A DNA stretch of 64,000 nucleotides, taken from contig CM031610.1 in the NCBI GenBank assembly GCA_018398815.1, positions 32,523,441-32,587,440 of the forward strand. The letters run 5' to 3'. Every line of letters starts with the position of its first letter. Position 1 is the stretch's first letter. The translations under genes were made by a program, and so were the position numbers. The notes under the pieces were generated by a model. That model saw only the letters and a program-made list of their open reading frames with translations, made no database searches and was not told the origin of the DNA. This stretch comes from Conus ventricosus (Eukaryota > Mollusca > Gastropoda > Neogastropoda > Conidae). Shown here in pieces: positions 40,555-54,616 of this stretch.

Positions 40555-43500
40555 CCAACTCACCCAAGCACACACACGCACGCACGCACGCACGCACACA
40601 CACAACACACCATGTGTACTCACGATGGTTAATAAAAAAGCCAATGGTTCTGTGTCAATATCCACTTTCATAACGTAACTGTTCACTATCACTTATAACA
40701 CAAACGACAAACTGTCTTGTCTTTTGTGGGTCTCAGGTATATGTGGTGTGTCCCAATCTCAGATAGCGGCTTCGTGTTACACGAAGAAGGGAGTTTGTTA
40801 CCATGACAGGGTTTTGCTGTTGTCCCCCTCTCCACTTCAACAGCCCCCACGCCCCACACCACCCGTCCAACCCAACATTTAACATGAAAAGTACACTTTG
40901 CCGTTGAAAAAAAATCTAAAACAAAAATATAGTTGATGTACAGTAGTTACTCTCAATCATGTAATAATTATTTAAACCTATATTTATCAATATATGCATA
41001 ATCTTGGAACTTAATGTAATATTTCTGGTAATTTATTTAACCACCCTTACAAACATGCAATTCAACTTGTATCGTGATAACATATGTCAACTTGATGATG
41101 AAAGTACTTAAAATGCTTTCCGTTCTTAGGATGATTATTGTAACAATTATTTTGTAGTCAATTTCGGGATAGGTACTTATGTATGCATTTCATTTCAACA
41201 ATCTTACGTATATGAATTTTTCATACCTTCTTCTCTCGCTTCTCTGAAATGGATGATCTGCAAAAGGTGCGGGAAAACTTATATTAGAATTTTGTTCTCT
41301 GAGACCTTTACCAACAGTCTAACAAGACCTTTAACGTCAAAATGTTCAGTGAGGAATTGACCGTTTTGTTCCATTCATCCTTATCGGCCAACCCACCCCC
41401 TCTCTCACTCTCCTCTCTTCTCATCTAAACACACACACGCACGCTGCCGCACGCACGCACGCACGCCGCCGCACGCCGCACGCAGCACGCACGCACGGAC
41501 GCCCAACACACACACACACACACACCACACACACACACAACACACCAAAAACCTAATGGTTACTACCAAACAACACACTTTAAATGTAAATTTGCCAGAT
41601 AGAAATAGTCGTAGTGATTGGAAAAGATGTATTATTTTAATTATTAATTATTCATTATATTGTTTGCCTACTACCTATTATGTTATCAGTAGTATTATTT
41701 TGTGTAGTAATTCTTTGTTATCTCTACGTTTCCTTTAAAATTAGCTAGTTGCTATACATGCAAACCATAGTAACATATAAAATGTAGCAACAATGAAGAA
41801 GAAATACGTATATATACAACGGTGTATTGTAAAATAGGGCCCACTTTACAAATATGAACTAACTTATCATATCACAAGATTTTTTGCAAACGCCTGTATC
41901 CAGGGCCAACTGCGGCCCACAAACACTCATCCAGGCCCAGCGCAGGCAATCAGGCAGGCCAACACGCACGAACGCGCGCACGGCGAAAGAAGCTAGGTTT
42001 TTAGCCGGGGTCGCAAAGTTCTGTTCAGAAAGTTTTAAACACGAACTTAAATATGGTACTCACAGAGAAGAGCGAAATGCCCAGCATTTGTACACTTCAG
42101 TATCATGCGCAATTTGCTTCGTACAGAAATTTTAGTCTAACAAAACCTTGTACAGTAAATATAACTAATGATGTAGCACCAGTTCGAAGCGTCAACACAA
42201 GCGTGTTCGTGAGGAAAGATGGCGTTGGTACAGTGCGGGTGGCTGACTCGTTAACGGCCTAGCTGGGGTCAAAAGCAAAGCGTTGAATGAACCCTAAATG
42301 CTGTGGTAGTGAGTGGGTTGGCGCGGCGTGTAAACCAGAGATTTATAGCAGAATTCGGTAGTTGCAAATCAAAGTAAAGTGTTCATTGACTCTTCAGAGT
42401 ATTATGGCCCCAACAGTGGTGGATTCATACAGCGGTGCACCAGAACAAAAGACTGAGAGACTATACACTGATTTTTCTTAGCCTAAGAAAAGCTGAAGGC
42501 CTGTTTTCATGACTCACGAAGCCAGACCAGGAGAGCAGTTAAGATTCTAAAGAGACTAGCAGCCTACAAAGCGTTGAGGTCTCTCAGGAAATTTATTTTT
42601 AAAAAACAACAAATGGACTGTAGACAGGCCAAAAAGAAAAGCAAAAGTGGCATAGTTGAGGGATCACAGGCCAATAGGGAAGAAGTTGGAGGGAAGAAGA
42701 ACAGTAAATGTGCCGGGGGGTTCTCCTTCCACGTGGCACAGCACACACACCAAGGTCAGGATGGTAACAGCAGCCACTTCCTCGCCCCCCCCGCACCCTT
42801 CACGCTGTCATCTGCTCTGATGTCTGTATCATCATCTAATTAGAAAAAAAACACACTGTTATCAGTACATAAACATTTGTAGTAGAAAAAATTGTGATAT
42901 TTTTTCGGCTAAGTTGCTTACAAACAACCTTGCTAACCAACAAACAATCACGATCAGTAGGACAGCAGTCAGTTCAAACCAGTCCCTACCATCAACATAA
43001 TATGGACACAAGGATAAGGATATATAACAAATCAAAAGAATATGAAACAAAGAAACACACAGATGAACTGTAGTTACTGGACATAATATTAATCATCAAT
43101 CACTTAAATACAACAGACAAAAAAAATGTAATAGAAAAAATTCCCTTTTGTGGCACAATCATATTCTTTCTTTTTGTATTAAAACGATACGAATGAGTGT
43201 GCATGCAAGCATACATAAGTATGTGTGCCGTGAGGTGATGTGTGTGATATGTGCCATGTGAGAATGAGACGATTTCCAATCCACCTGTTTTTGGACAGAT
43301 AAGTCCTTGAAAAAAATAAATTATAAATAAACTTTATTCTTAAATGTATCACTGTGCATGTTCATGAATAGAATTTTTATCCATTAAGTAAATAAATAAA
43401 AAAAGGGAAAGAAAAATCAGAAAATTGAGATTAATAAAGACCAAACAATTTTGGCTGTTTGAAACAAGTTACAACTGCATGCAAGTTGGAAAATAAACAT

Positions 43501-46500
43501 AATCGTTAAAGTCACAAACACAAAACATGTTTACTCTGACCTGGATGCAGCTTATTTCATGCAAACATGCACAGGTGCAAATGACAGGTGCATGGAATCA
43601 TCACACAACCATGACAAATTACACTCTGGATCAACATCAATGTTGAAAAAAAAAAAAAAAAACTGAAGAAAAATACTCAATACAACTCGCAGAAACTTTT
43701 TCCATATGTACACCAGCCGAGTTAGTCTTTCCCTGTAGATGTACACTGTGTGTGGTCGTGCACTACTACCCACATAGTATGTCTAGCAATTTGCTGATTT
43801 CTTTATTTCCATGTTGATCTATATAAATTCGATTTCCAATGCCCAGAATAAAGTTTTTGATGAAAAAAGAGAGGGACAGGAGGAGATACTCTTTAATATG
43901 TGAACAATGAGTAAAGCTGTAGGCCAGCAATAGGAAGGAAAGATTCCCCAAAGTATTTTTAGGCCCATCAAAAACAATGATCAACCATTAGCCTTTCCAT
44001 AAAATGTCATCCTCCCCATGGAATGAAATTTTGCCGATTCAAAGTCGGGAAAAAATCCCTTTACAGTGAGTTGATCAGACAATGTCGCCCAGACATATCA
44101 CTCTGGTTGTCATTTACAAGTCGTAACTATCCGTTACCAATTCATCAGTTCACTCCTGGAACGCGTCATCACCACTCCATCCCTGGTGCCATAATTGCAG
44201 AAAAAAGTGCAATACCTTCAAGGAAAATCCATCAAAAAGGGTAAATACCTGTAACTCAGTGAAAGCCCACATTCTGATGAGTGAGTGGAGTAAAGTTTCC
44301 TGTCCAAGTTAAAGAGCTCTTGCTTCCTTAACATCATGTCCAAACAATGCAATGTACATCATGCGGTTTCATCTACTTTGTGAAATGTTTAAGACATCCT
44401 TCAACAACCCACTGCTGAATAGTTAACTGGCAGTCCGCCTGAAAAGAACATATGAAGCTAATTAATTCAATCACGACTTAATCAATCAGGTATCAGACCT
44501 GTAAGGCTTCTCACACACTAACAAACAAGCAGTAACTACAGCCAAAGGGCCATCACCTTGACATTATCTGAGGTGCTGGAAGAGTAGGAGCCCATACTGC
44601 TGCTGTGCTGGGTTGCAACGGCCAAGTGGGCTTGGGTAAGGTTGGGAACTCAAACTCAGGGGAGTCCAGATCATCAAAAATCTCATACACTATGGAGAAC
44701 TCCAGACTCTGTAACAACAAAAACTGCTTCTTGCAGTGATTTCAGAGAGCATGCAACATTTCATCTACACTACCAGTGGAACACCACAAAAACCACTTCT
44801 TGTAGTGATCTCAGAGGAGCATTATATGGAAGGTATATCACAGGAAAAAAGCATTCATTTAGGAAGTGAGACATTTGTCTTTGGTTTGAATCTTCCATGG
44901 GGCAAGTTTCTTTTCTATTCCACATCATTCCCATGTTTTAAGTCATGTAATGAGTATTAGCCTTTTGGATGAGACCATAAATCAAGGACCTGTACGTAGC
45001 AGAAAAAGACCCAATTAACTGTCCATGGAATATCTTCTGAACAATCCACATTCATCTTAAAAAAAAAAAAAAAAAAGTTTTTAAAAAACACGACATGCAA
45101 ACAAAAAGGGAAAGCAGATCTGGACAGCATATTGCCAAAACACAGTTACAAATAATCACTTCTGATGGAGGTTAACATAAGCTGGCCAACTGCGCGTGCG
45201 CACACGCGCACACACACAAACACACGCACACACATACAGAAAAGATCATTCTTTCACATACACACTCAAAGCACACCACACATCCACAAATGCTCATATA
45301 CAGTATTGGTAACCAGCTCACTGGAACTTCCAGTGTGAGCTCCTGTTTGGAGAATCGGAAAAGCAAGACTGTGAGGCCGCAGCCACACACAGCATGCGAG
45401 ACTCCGGACACAGAAAGATGATCTGGATGGCAAAAGGGTCGTCATCTTGACTTTCTGCTGACCGACGTGGCTTGTCAAAGATTTTGGCAGTTTTCACTTT
45501 GTACAGGATTTGAAGCGACACTGAAAAACAAACAGCAAACAGCGGAATTTGAAGTGACAAAGTTGTCAATCATCCAGTACCTTTTAACTTGACCAGAACT
45601 TTTCTAATTGGTAGAAAACAAATTACAGAAGAGAGTTAATACGGAAATTTCTTTAAAAATTCATGATAAAACAATGTTTGATTGCTGGGCAGAAAGACAA
45701 AAAAAAAAGGAACCATGAACACTTTGGGTAGAATTTAATCTGCACAGAACGTGAAATGATGCAAGAAACAAGAAGGGTATTCAGGTGAGTGCAGGCCTCT
45801 CCCACAAAATAATTTTACTGCCAGGTGAATTAACTGTAACTAAGAGACTTTTTTTTTTTTGGCTGTCCCATCTTCTGTGCCACCTCACTGGCAGTGCACC
45901 ACCGCTCATTCCGACACCCCGTCCACAGCCACAGCCCTGCCCGACCCACCGCAGCCCCGGCACCAGCAATCCACAGGGAGCGTTCAATGTCAAGTTGTCG
46001 AGAGGCAACCCACCGGAAGAGACACTGCACTGCTGCCGAGTCACTTCGGTGGTGTTCTGTGGTGGTTGTTCTGATCCAACATACGCAGGACACCACCTAC
46101 TAAGCCCCCTACTGACGACAATAATTGCTTAGTCGCGCAGCCGGCGTGAGTGGGTTCTTCATCTGGAGGGCGCCACCACATCCGTCCAACGGCAGCCCCC
46201 ATGGACTCGCCGATACCAGTGACTGACGGAATCAAAACCAAGGCCACAGATGTGGTGAGGACATCGAAACTGAGGTCACCATGAGAGCAGGGCATGAAGG
46301 GCCACAGAATTTGAGACTTTTTTTTTTAAGGCTGATCGATGAGAATGAGAATGATGAAGATGATGCTATGGATTTCCATTCCGGTCTGAGAATGCATGAC
46401 AGGGCTGTTCTCTATGCTTCCTTTCATGATATATCCCGGCGTCAACCAGCCATGAGAGATACAGACACCTGCAGTGTTGGTCAGGAAATTTGAGCAACAC

Positions 46501-49500
46501 TCTCAGAGACACATCCATTAAGTGGATGAAATTTGACTGTGTAGTCTCAGTCTTCCTAACTGAGCCTGTAGCAAACTCAACTCTGGGTAGGAGCCGGTCG
46601 GGGCAGAAAAATCCCACATGATTCTGATGGAATTGAACCCACGACCTCTCAGTCGGAGTCCGCAACGCTAATTATTTCACCACGGCAGCTGGTGTAGCTA
46701 AAAGACTTACTTCCCATAAAAAAAATATGGAAAATACCAATAGTTTAATCACTAAAAATATTTAATGTTTAAAGAAAACACTTAACTTCATAGATAACTC
46801 ATATGTAAAGAGTCATTTCACATTATTTACATGCAGTGGAAAGTTTGTAATAATCTTGTTCACCTGATCCTGGATCTGCTTTTTGAACTGAATCTCCATC
46901 ATCGGTTTGCACCAAAATGTCACTGGATCATTCTTGGCTCACGTCACTTTCTACCTTTCCGACCATTTTCATTGAATCAGTTTTGCAGTTACTGAATAAA
47001 CTTGCCAACAGACAGGCAAAAAAACAAACAGAATCAGGTAAAAACACAACATCCTTGGCGGCTGACGCAAAGTACTGGATGTCACTAAGCCAGCGCATGT
47101 CTTAAATTTTGCAGAAAACTTGAAGAAACACTGGAAACAGCAAAGAAAAACAAAGGACAAGGAGGAAGGAGGATGTTACCAAAGTGTCTACAGAAAAAAA
47201 AGAAATCATCATGTCATTTCCTTTCTTTTTCTTTTTGACCCACTGCAGTTGTGGATAGCACATGTTGATGATTGTATTCTCACTTTTAAGCAACAACCTT
47301 AATGCTCTGAAAATTTATCTCTTAGTGGAAGGATGCATAAAAAGGAAAATAAATCATCCTTCCACGGCATTCACAAATTCTCTCCCCTCTCAATACAAGA
47401 TGTCAATTCTGTCCCCAGCAATGGCACATGGCTAAAATGCAACATCAAGGTTTCCGAAAGAAATCACCAGCAAGATCAGGACTGAACAGGCCATCATCTA
47501 ATATAGTAACATTTTAAAACACATTGATGCAGTCAGACTCACTTGAGCTTTCTGGTAAATATGAATAAGCATGGACCAGAAAAATTATCATTACAAACCA
47601 TAAGCTTCAATTAACATTGAAAGTTTACACAAAGTAAAAATAAGACTAACGAAAGTGGATTAGGTTTCCTCATATAACTTGTTTCAAAACAGCCAAGGCC
47701 AAGTGATTTGGGTTGGGGAAGGTTTACCTGATGATGCATCCCAGAACTTCAGAGAGCCATCAGCATGCCTGAAATGAAACCAAAAAATAATGCACGCTTC
47801 TCAATTTCTCATTCCCTCATACTTTTTTCTTGCACAGACAGTATTATACACACAGCGTTTTTTATGGTTCATGATGTGGCAACTTAGCAGCCTTTTCATC
47901 TTATGAGTCCGCCGTCCACAAAGTTAGTGTCAGAGGTTCTGAATCCTTGGTACACAAAATCATCAACAATATCAAGCACACACGCATGCACGCACACATG
48001 CGCACACACACAGTGTAAACAAAGCAATCTCTCTCACGCCCATCCACAGTGAATGCATATAATGATGGAAATATTCAAAGCTGCTTGTTTTCAGATAAGC
48101 ATCATCTCACCCTGTGATGATGATCTCGGGGTAGCTGACTGCTGTTGTCCCCCACTGACCTCCCTTGATAGGCCAGGCCTGAAAATCCAGATCCCCAAAT
48201 CAGTTCACAGTCAGTTTCCCTATACCTGTCTGTTGCAATCACAACCCACCCTCCTTCCCAATAATTTTTTTTTTTTTTTTTTTGCTGTCCCAACCTCTGC
48301 GCTACCTCAGAGGCAGTGCACCCACGCCGCTCATTCTGACACCCCGTCCACAGCCATAGCCCGGCTGGCCCCGCCGCAGCCCCGGCACCAGCAATCCACA
48401 GGGAGCAGTCAATGTCAAGTCGTCATGAGGCAACCCACCAGAGGAGACACTGCACTGCTGCCGAGTCACTTCGGTGGTGTTCAGTGTTGTTGTTGTTGTT
48501 GTCGTACCCTGGCTAAAAGACTCCAGGGGTCATCCGAACAGCCGAAGTATTTGAACACTATGAAACAAATGCATCAGCTGGGGATGAGAACATTTCGTGT
48601 GTGACCGTTTTTGATTACCCGCCACATGGGCAGCCACACTCCGACTTCGGGGGATTTGGGAGACTGATAATGTTATGCTAGGAGCTTGTCATTACTGAAG
48701 ACAATCCCCACATAACTATGCAGAGCATAACAACATTTTGATGTAGCCTTGGTGTTCTGGCCTATGTCAATTGGTCTGACACAGCCTTAAGCCAAGGCAT
48801 AGGTGGTGTTCAGTGGCGCCTGTTCTGATCTAACATACGCAGGACACCACCTACTAAGCCCCCTACTGACGACAATAATTGCTTAGTTGCGGAGCCGGCG
48901 TGAGTGAGCTCTCCCTCTGGAGGGCGCCACCACGTCCGTCCAACGACAGCCCCCATGGACTCGCCGATACCGGTGACCCGACGGAAGCAAACCAAGGCCA
49001 CAGACGCGGAGAGGACATCGAAACTGAGGTCACCATGAGAGCAGGGCATGAAGGGCCACAGAATTTGAGACTTTTTTTTTTTTTTAATGCTGATCAATGG
49101 GAATGAGGATGATTAAGATGATGCTACGGATTTCCATTTCAGTCTGAGACTACGTGACAGGGCTGTACTCTACGCTTCCTTTCATAATATATCCTGGCGT
49201 CAACCAGGCCCGAGAGATACAGGCACCTGCAGTGTTGGTCATGAAATTTGAGCAACACTCTCAGAAACGCATCCATTAAGTGGATGAAACTCGACTGTGT
49301 GGTCCCAGTCTTCCCAACTGAGTCCGCAGCAAACTCAACTCTGGGTAGGAGCCGGTCGGGGCAGAAAAACCCACATGACTCTGATGGGATTCGAACCCAC
49401 GACCCCCAGCCGGGAGTCCGCGACGCTAACCACTTCGCCCTGGCGGCTGGTCCTTCCCAATAATTTGATGATTATTTTCCCCAACTACCATTAAACTCTT

Positions 49501-52500
49501 GTTTTCCTGTATAATGTTGCGACAGAAGTCACCTCAACTACTAAGTATGTATTGGAATTTGGTGCCCGATTTGGGGTACTGAGTTTAAAAAATTGTAAAA
49601 AATAAACTAACGGATAGAAAGACTTAAAATTTTCAGCAAAAATCTATGGACAACTGAACTTTAGTTTGCAGTTGTTATTTCAGGTGGATGTGAAAATATT
49701 TTTATGGCTCAAAGGGCAAACACTTTTCAGTCCTGGACTTCTCTGACAGTTTTGTAGCACTTCCTTTCATTTGACTGTTCCTGGCTCATTTGTAAGTCCT
49801 TTACATGGGTCTGATCTGACCAACTGTGAGGTCCAAGTATCGTGACTGCTTTAACAAACTGGTGGCCGTTCAAAACAAGATGTTGTCAACATTTTTCAGC
49901 TTCTGTTCTAGAGCTTGTATTACGCTTTCTACCAGTTTAGCAAAGCAGAAAGTGTGGTACAGTATGGATGTATAACACTAAAGATTCAGGAACATATAAT
50001 TATTTCAAGTCTTGCGGATATCAGTTTTCTCCCCTCAAAAAAAAAAAAAAAAAATCAGAAGTGTACACAAATTCATGATCTGCTTGTGGTCTATCCATAC
50101 GTCACACCAAGCCATATGATATCCAACATAAATTGTCAAACTGCTGAATTTAGAATTATAAATAGACACTTCAGAAAATAAAACTCATTACTACTGGTTT
50201 CTAAGTTATAAAAAAAAAAAGTTTTGGACTTCTGAAGTTTGTCAATTGATGATTAGCAATGTTGAGTCATAAGGGCTCAAAGATATACTCAAAACGTCTT
50301 GAGCAGTCATTTACACTTGTTTTGTAGGATTAAAAGGGCAAAAATAAAGAAGATGGTGTATTCAGAGAACACAAAAATGGCCCTAGCACCAAACTTGTTT
50401 TGTTCCATGACCTTTCCAAGCATGGGGGCCGATAGCTCAGTTGGTAGAGCGCCGGACTCGTGATCCTGGGGTTGCGGGTTCGAATTTCGGTATAGGGGGA
50501 TTTTTCCCTCGGAGTTAACATTGGTTCTGACTCCATCCCCCCTATAGTCGTTCGGATGGGACTATAAACCGAGGTCTAGTCTGTGTCACATGCACTAAAG
50601 ACCATACACGGACTCTAAAGATCCCGATGCTCATGTCCTAAGACGGGTGAGTACCGGCTACACGAAAATACACAATGCATGCAACCTGTGTGCCAGAATA
50701 GTCTACTTGAAGACTGTGGGCACGGGCAGGTTAAACATCCCCATCTGGAAGAAGAAGAAGCATGTGTTAAATCATCACAGCAACTTCAAATACCTTTGTT
50801 GTGATTGATGATCACAAATAGTAACTGGCAAAATAAGCCAGTGAAAGACCAGCTTAAGTCAACAGGAAAACAGGCCCAAAATTAACAAGCGTCTATTCAC
50901 TCTAGAACAGACAGGTAAAGACCAATTAATGGTAAGAGGAAAACAGACCAGAAACCCAGGAATAGACTAATGGTGACTGGGAAACAGCTTAGAGATAGAC
51001 CAATAATTTGACTTTCTTTTCTATTATTAATGATAGCTGGGAAACGGACCAAAGATCAACCGACAAATGGTGACTGGAAAACAGACTAGAGACTGATCAA
51101 TCAAAAGTGACAGGGAAACTGATCCAAGACAGACCAGATAATAGTAATGGAAAAACAAACCAGAGACAGGCCAATCAATGGCAACTAGGAATGAAACCAG
51201 ATTTAGACCAGCCAGTGGGAAATAGGAAAGGGACCAGAGACAGTAAATGGTGACTGGGGAACAGACCAGATTCAGACCAATACATGGTAATTGGGAGATT
51301 AATCAGATTTGAACTGCTCAACGGTAACTGGGAAAACCCTAGATGAAGACCTATCAATGGCAACTGGGAAAAGAACAGAGACAGACCAACCAATGGCACC
51401 TGGGCAAAAGACCAAAGATAGACAATCAATAGTAACTGGGCAAAGAGACTAGAGACTGACCAATCCATGGCAAGTGGAAAAGCGACCACAGGTGGACAGA
51501 TCAACTGTTTCTAAGGAAACAGATTGGAGGTAGACAAATCAATGCAAACTGTGAAAGACAAATGCAGATCAGCTAATGGAAACTGAAAAGACCAAATACA
51601 GACCAGTCAACAGTAACTTGGAGAGACTTTGCCAAAGATGGATGTGCAACCAGTCAGGAATGGACCTGTCCATGGTGAATGGGAAACAGGCCAGTGGTAG
51701 ACCTGTCCATGCCAACCGGGAAATAGCCAGGAATGGATCTGCTCCATGGTGAATGTGAAACAAGATGAGGAACAAGCCTGTCCATAGTCTATTGGAAGTG
51801 AGCCACAAATAGACATGTCAATTGTAACTGGGAAACTGGCCAGGGTTGAACCTGTCAATTGTGATTTGGAAACAGGCCAAAAACTGACCCGTCAATGGTG
51901 AACAGGAAACAGATCAGGAACAAATCTGTCAATGGTGAATGAGAAACACGTTAGGAATGGACCTGTCAATACTGACTGGGAAATATTCCATAAATAAGCC
52001 AATAGTTATTTTGGAGCATGCACCAGAAATGGATCAATAATCAGGAAACAGTCCAAGAACCAAGAACCAGTAAACATGCCAACAGACATGCCTACCCTAA
52101 AATCTTACTATCAGGAACAGATGTTATAAAAATTAGGAACAAATTGAAAATTTCAAAAATTTTCAGGAACACTCAACCTTCCTTTTGTGGACACAACCGC
52201 GCGTATGTAGGTTCACACACACACATTCACACACACAAACACCATAACAATTCTGCAAAACCCCTCTCTTTCAGGCAGAAAAAACAACTTACCTTTATTT
52301 AGGCTACACTATGTACATTGCATGTCATGTATGGTTTTCACTGTGCAGACTTCAGAGACCTGTAGTAGGCACTCTTCAGGTCTGCATAGTCCGAGGTCTT
52401 CTATTGTTTTCGCCGCTATTTCTTTTATAATGGCTGTCCCCTTACTCCTGCCACACTGAAACTTCTTTGCCACATCAGAGTCTTTAAACATCAGTTTGAA

Positions 52501-54568
52501 CGCTTTTGTAAAAGTATCCAAAACGGTGAAAGGCAGATTCAGTTCAGCAACAAGGTCGACGAGCATAACTTCGGCACGAATCACTTCATCTGTTGATTCT
52601 GCTTTGCTGGTCGACGAACTGGTGAAAAATCCAGAAATCTTGCGAGTGTGACCACAAGATATCTCAAAGTCCTTGTGTTTTTTGGATTCGACATGTCGAC
52701 GACAGTCATCTTGGCCGCCATGCGCGATGGAGAACTCGCACTGGCAAACCGTGCACCAGCAAAAGTTTTCCCCTTTCCGTCCTTCTTGTAAACATGACCA
52801 CCTCTCACTGTATTGTTTACGAAAGGTTTGCCGACGGCGATCTTGTTTTTTTCGCGGCTGCCGCTGGGGTCCATTTTGAGGTTCATCATCATCTGTCTCG
52901 CACACTCGCTTCGCAGTCTTCATGCTAGCCATGTTTGATAGTCGAGCGCGCTTTGTCTGAATCTCGGCTCCGTTCGGTAGGCCTACGTTTCGTCGACGGA
53001 TATGGCAGTGTGAGCATGCGCACTGCGCTTCAATTCAATCGTCCTAACCGTCATCCGGTTTGTCCCTCTGTGAAAAATTGTCCACTCGTTTGATTTCGTT
53101 TTTTTTTTTTTTTTTGTTTTTTCCGGAACACGCGATCCCTGACCGTAACGTCCGGAACAAACCTCGATTTTTATGTTTTTCCGTAACAAATACGGCTATT
53201 CCGGTACGGTAGGCATGTCTGTGCCAAGAATGCACCAACCAGTGAAAACTGGCGAAGAGCACCACCACCATCCCCAAACACACATCCACACACCTCCCTC
53301 CCGTCTCCCACTTACCCTCTCCTTTTTATTTTTCCCCAAGTCATCACAGCCATATTCCCTAAATCTCCGCCAGTTTATCTTCCACTTATCCCCTCCAGGA
53401 CTGACCTTTTCACTGAAGCCAGTTTTCTTCTGCCGGGAACCCACAGAGTAGAAGGCAGGGATGAGGTCTGTGGGGCAGTTGGCATAATACTGACAGGCAG
53501 TGACCGGAGACTCATGCAGATCCATGGGGTATGGGTTTTCAAAACATGGGTACCTGTGACAATGTCCACCAGTTGAAAATACAGATCTGATGGTGAAGGA
53601 TTCTGTATCTTCATCATTTATAACAGGACATTATCTGGCTCTTCACAGTACAGACATCTAATTCTTGACCTAAAATTTTTTTTCTTAACTCTGTGAAATA
53701 CCTTGCTGAGTTTGGGTATTGAAAACCTTTGTACAGCAATGCAGTTCATCACACTTGGAGTAAAGAATGTGTACCACATCTACCATACACTGGCATGGAA
53801 GGTGTATTACCGCTGTACCGTGATTCCAGCCCACTTTAGAGTAGAAAGATATAAAACAAGAACCTTTCTCATTCCATAACCAGCTGTTTTCTGTTTGCAT
53901 GATTATAATCAGAAACCATGATATCAGCCAATACTCATCTTTGTCTTCTTCATCACATACTATGTAAAACATGTCAGAAAACCAGTTTCTTGACACTGCT
54001 GCAGCTTCTTTTGGAAAATACATGCTACTCTGTACCTTACAACTAAAAATAATTTCAGACTTCCAGTAATGTGTGACCTACACCTCACTGAGTTAATATG
54101 ACTCTTCAACATGATTAGAGTCAGTCTGCTGATAACAGAGTCAATGCTTTTTACACTTTTAAACCTTCTCTGGCATTTCATGGAAGATGGATAAAAAGAA
54201 TGTCGGCAAGTATTATTCCGAATCTTTAGTATCTCACGCCTCCAAAGGTATGCTGATCAACTTTTTTCTTGTTCTCTGTACGACACTCCTATCAAATACT
54301 GCTGTCTTGTTCCATATATTTATTTAAATTCAAAAGAAAGTACCTAACAGCAACAGTCATGAAAGAGTTGACCAGCATTACTACAGGGTACAGGTATTTA
54401 AACTTCACGTCACAAATGCCCTTTCAATAAGCATCCAAAAATGAACACAAGTCTTACCCAGGAGTCGTCAGATCAACAACTACCAGGTCATTCTGCAGCA
54501 ATACAATAATGGCGTAAGGATCTTGGAAATCTGGAACAAAAGACAACATGGGATACATGTTTTAAGCT

Positions 54569-54616
<48 letters not shown>

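Larger units (their letters stand above)
33688..42667 (-). other. Tomosyn intron 15 (9 kb), repeat-rich
   Basis: The intron contains a dead piggyBac transposon (34,122-36,550), a ~39-bp minisatellite (36,840-38,440 and again 42,361-42,600) and a CpG-rich block with composite CA/GA repeats (38,445-42,360). The segment 40,690-41,400 is AT-rich with nothing recognisable. Confidence 0.8.
48179..53405 (-). other. Tomosyn intron 10 (5.2 kb)
   Basis: Holds the third 854-bp SINE with a nested insertion (48,268-49,450), a second SINE type (50,425-50,760), a ~37-bp minisatellite (50,780-52,010) and a zinc-finger transposon ORF with a CpG-rich 5' flank (52,309-53,220). The part 49,470-50,415 is AT-rich and shows nothing. 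Confidence 0.8.

Noticed and set aside
50425..50500. tRNA gene
   Set aside because: A and B boxes are good, but the acceptor stem does not close and a SINE body with (GAA)n tail follows.
52309..52932. An independent cellular zinc-finger gene
   Set aside because: The motif order is that of hAT-like transposon proteins, it sits in a tomosyn intron, and it ends before any catalytic domain.
53310..53405. Extension of exon 10 through the donor
   Set aside because: The frame stays open for about 30 codons, but GTCAGT at 53,405 fits the phase and family sequence of exon 11; the extension shows no similarity.
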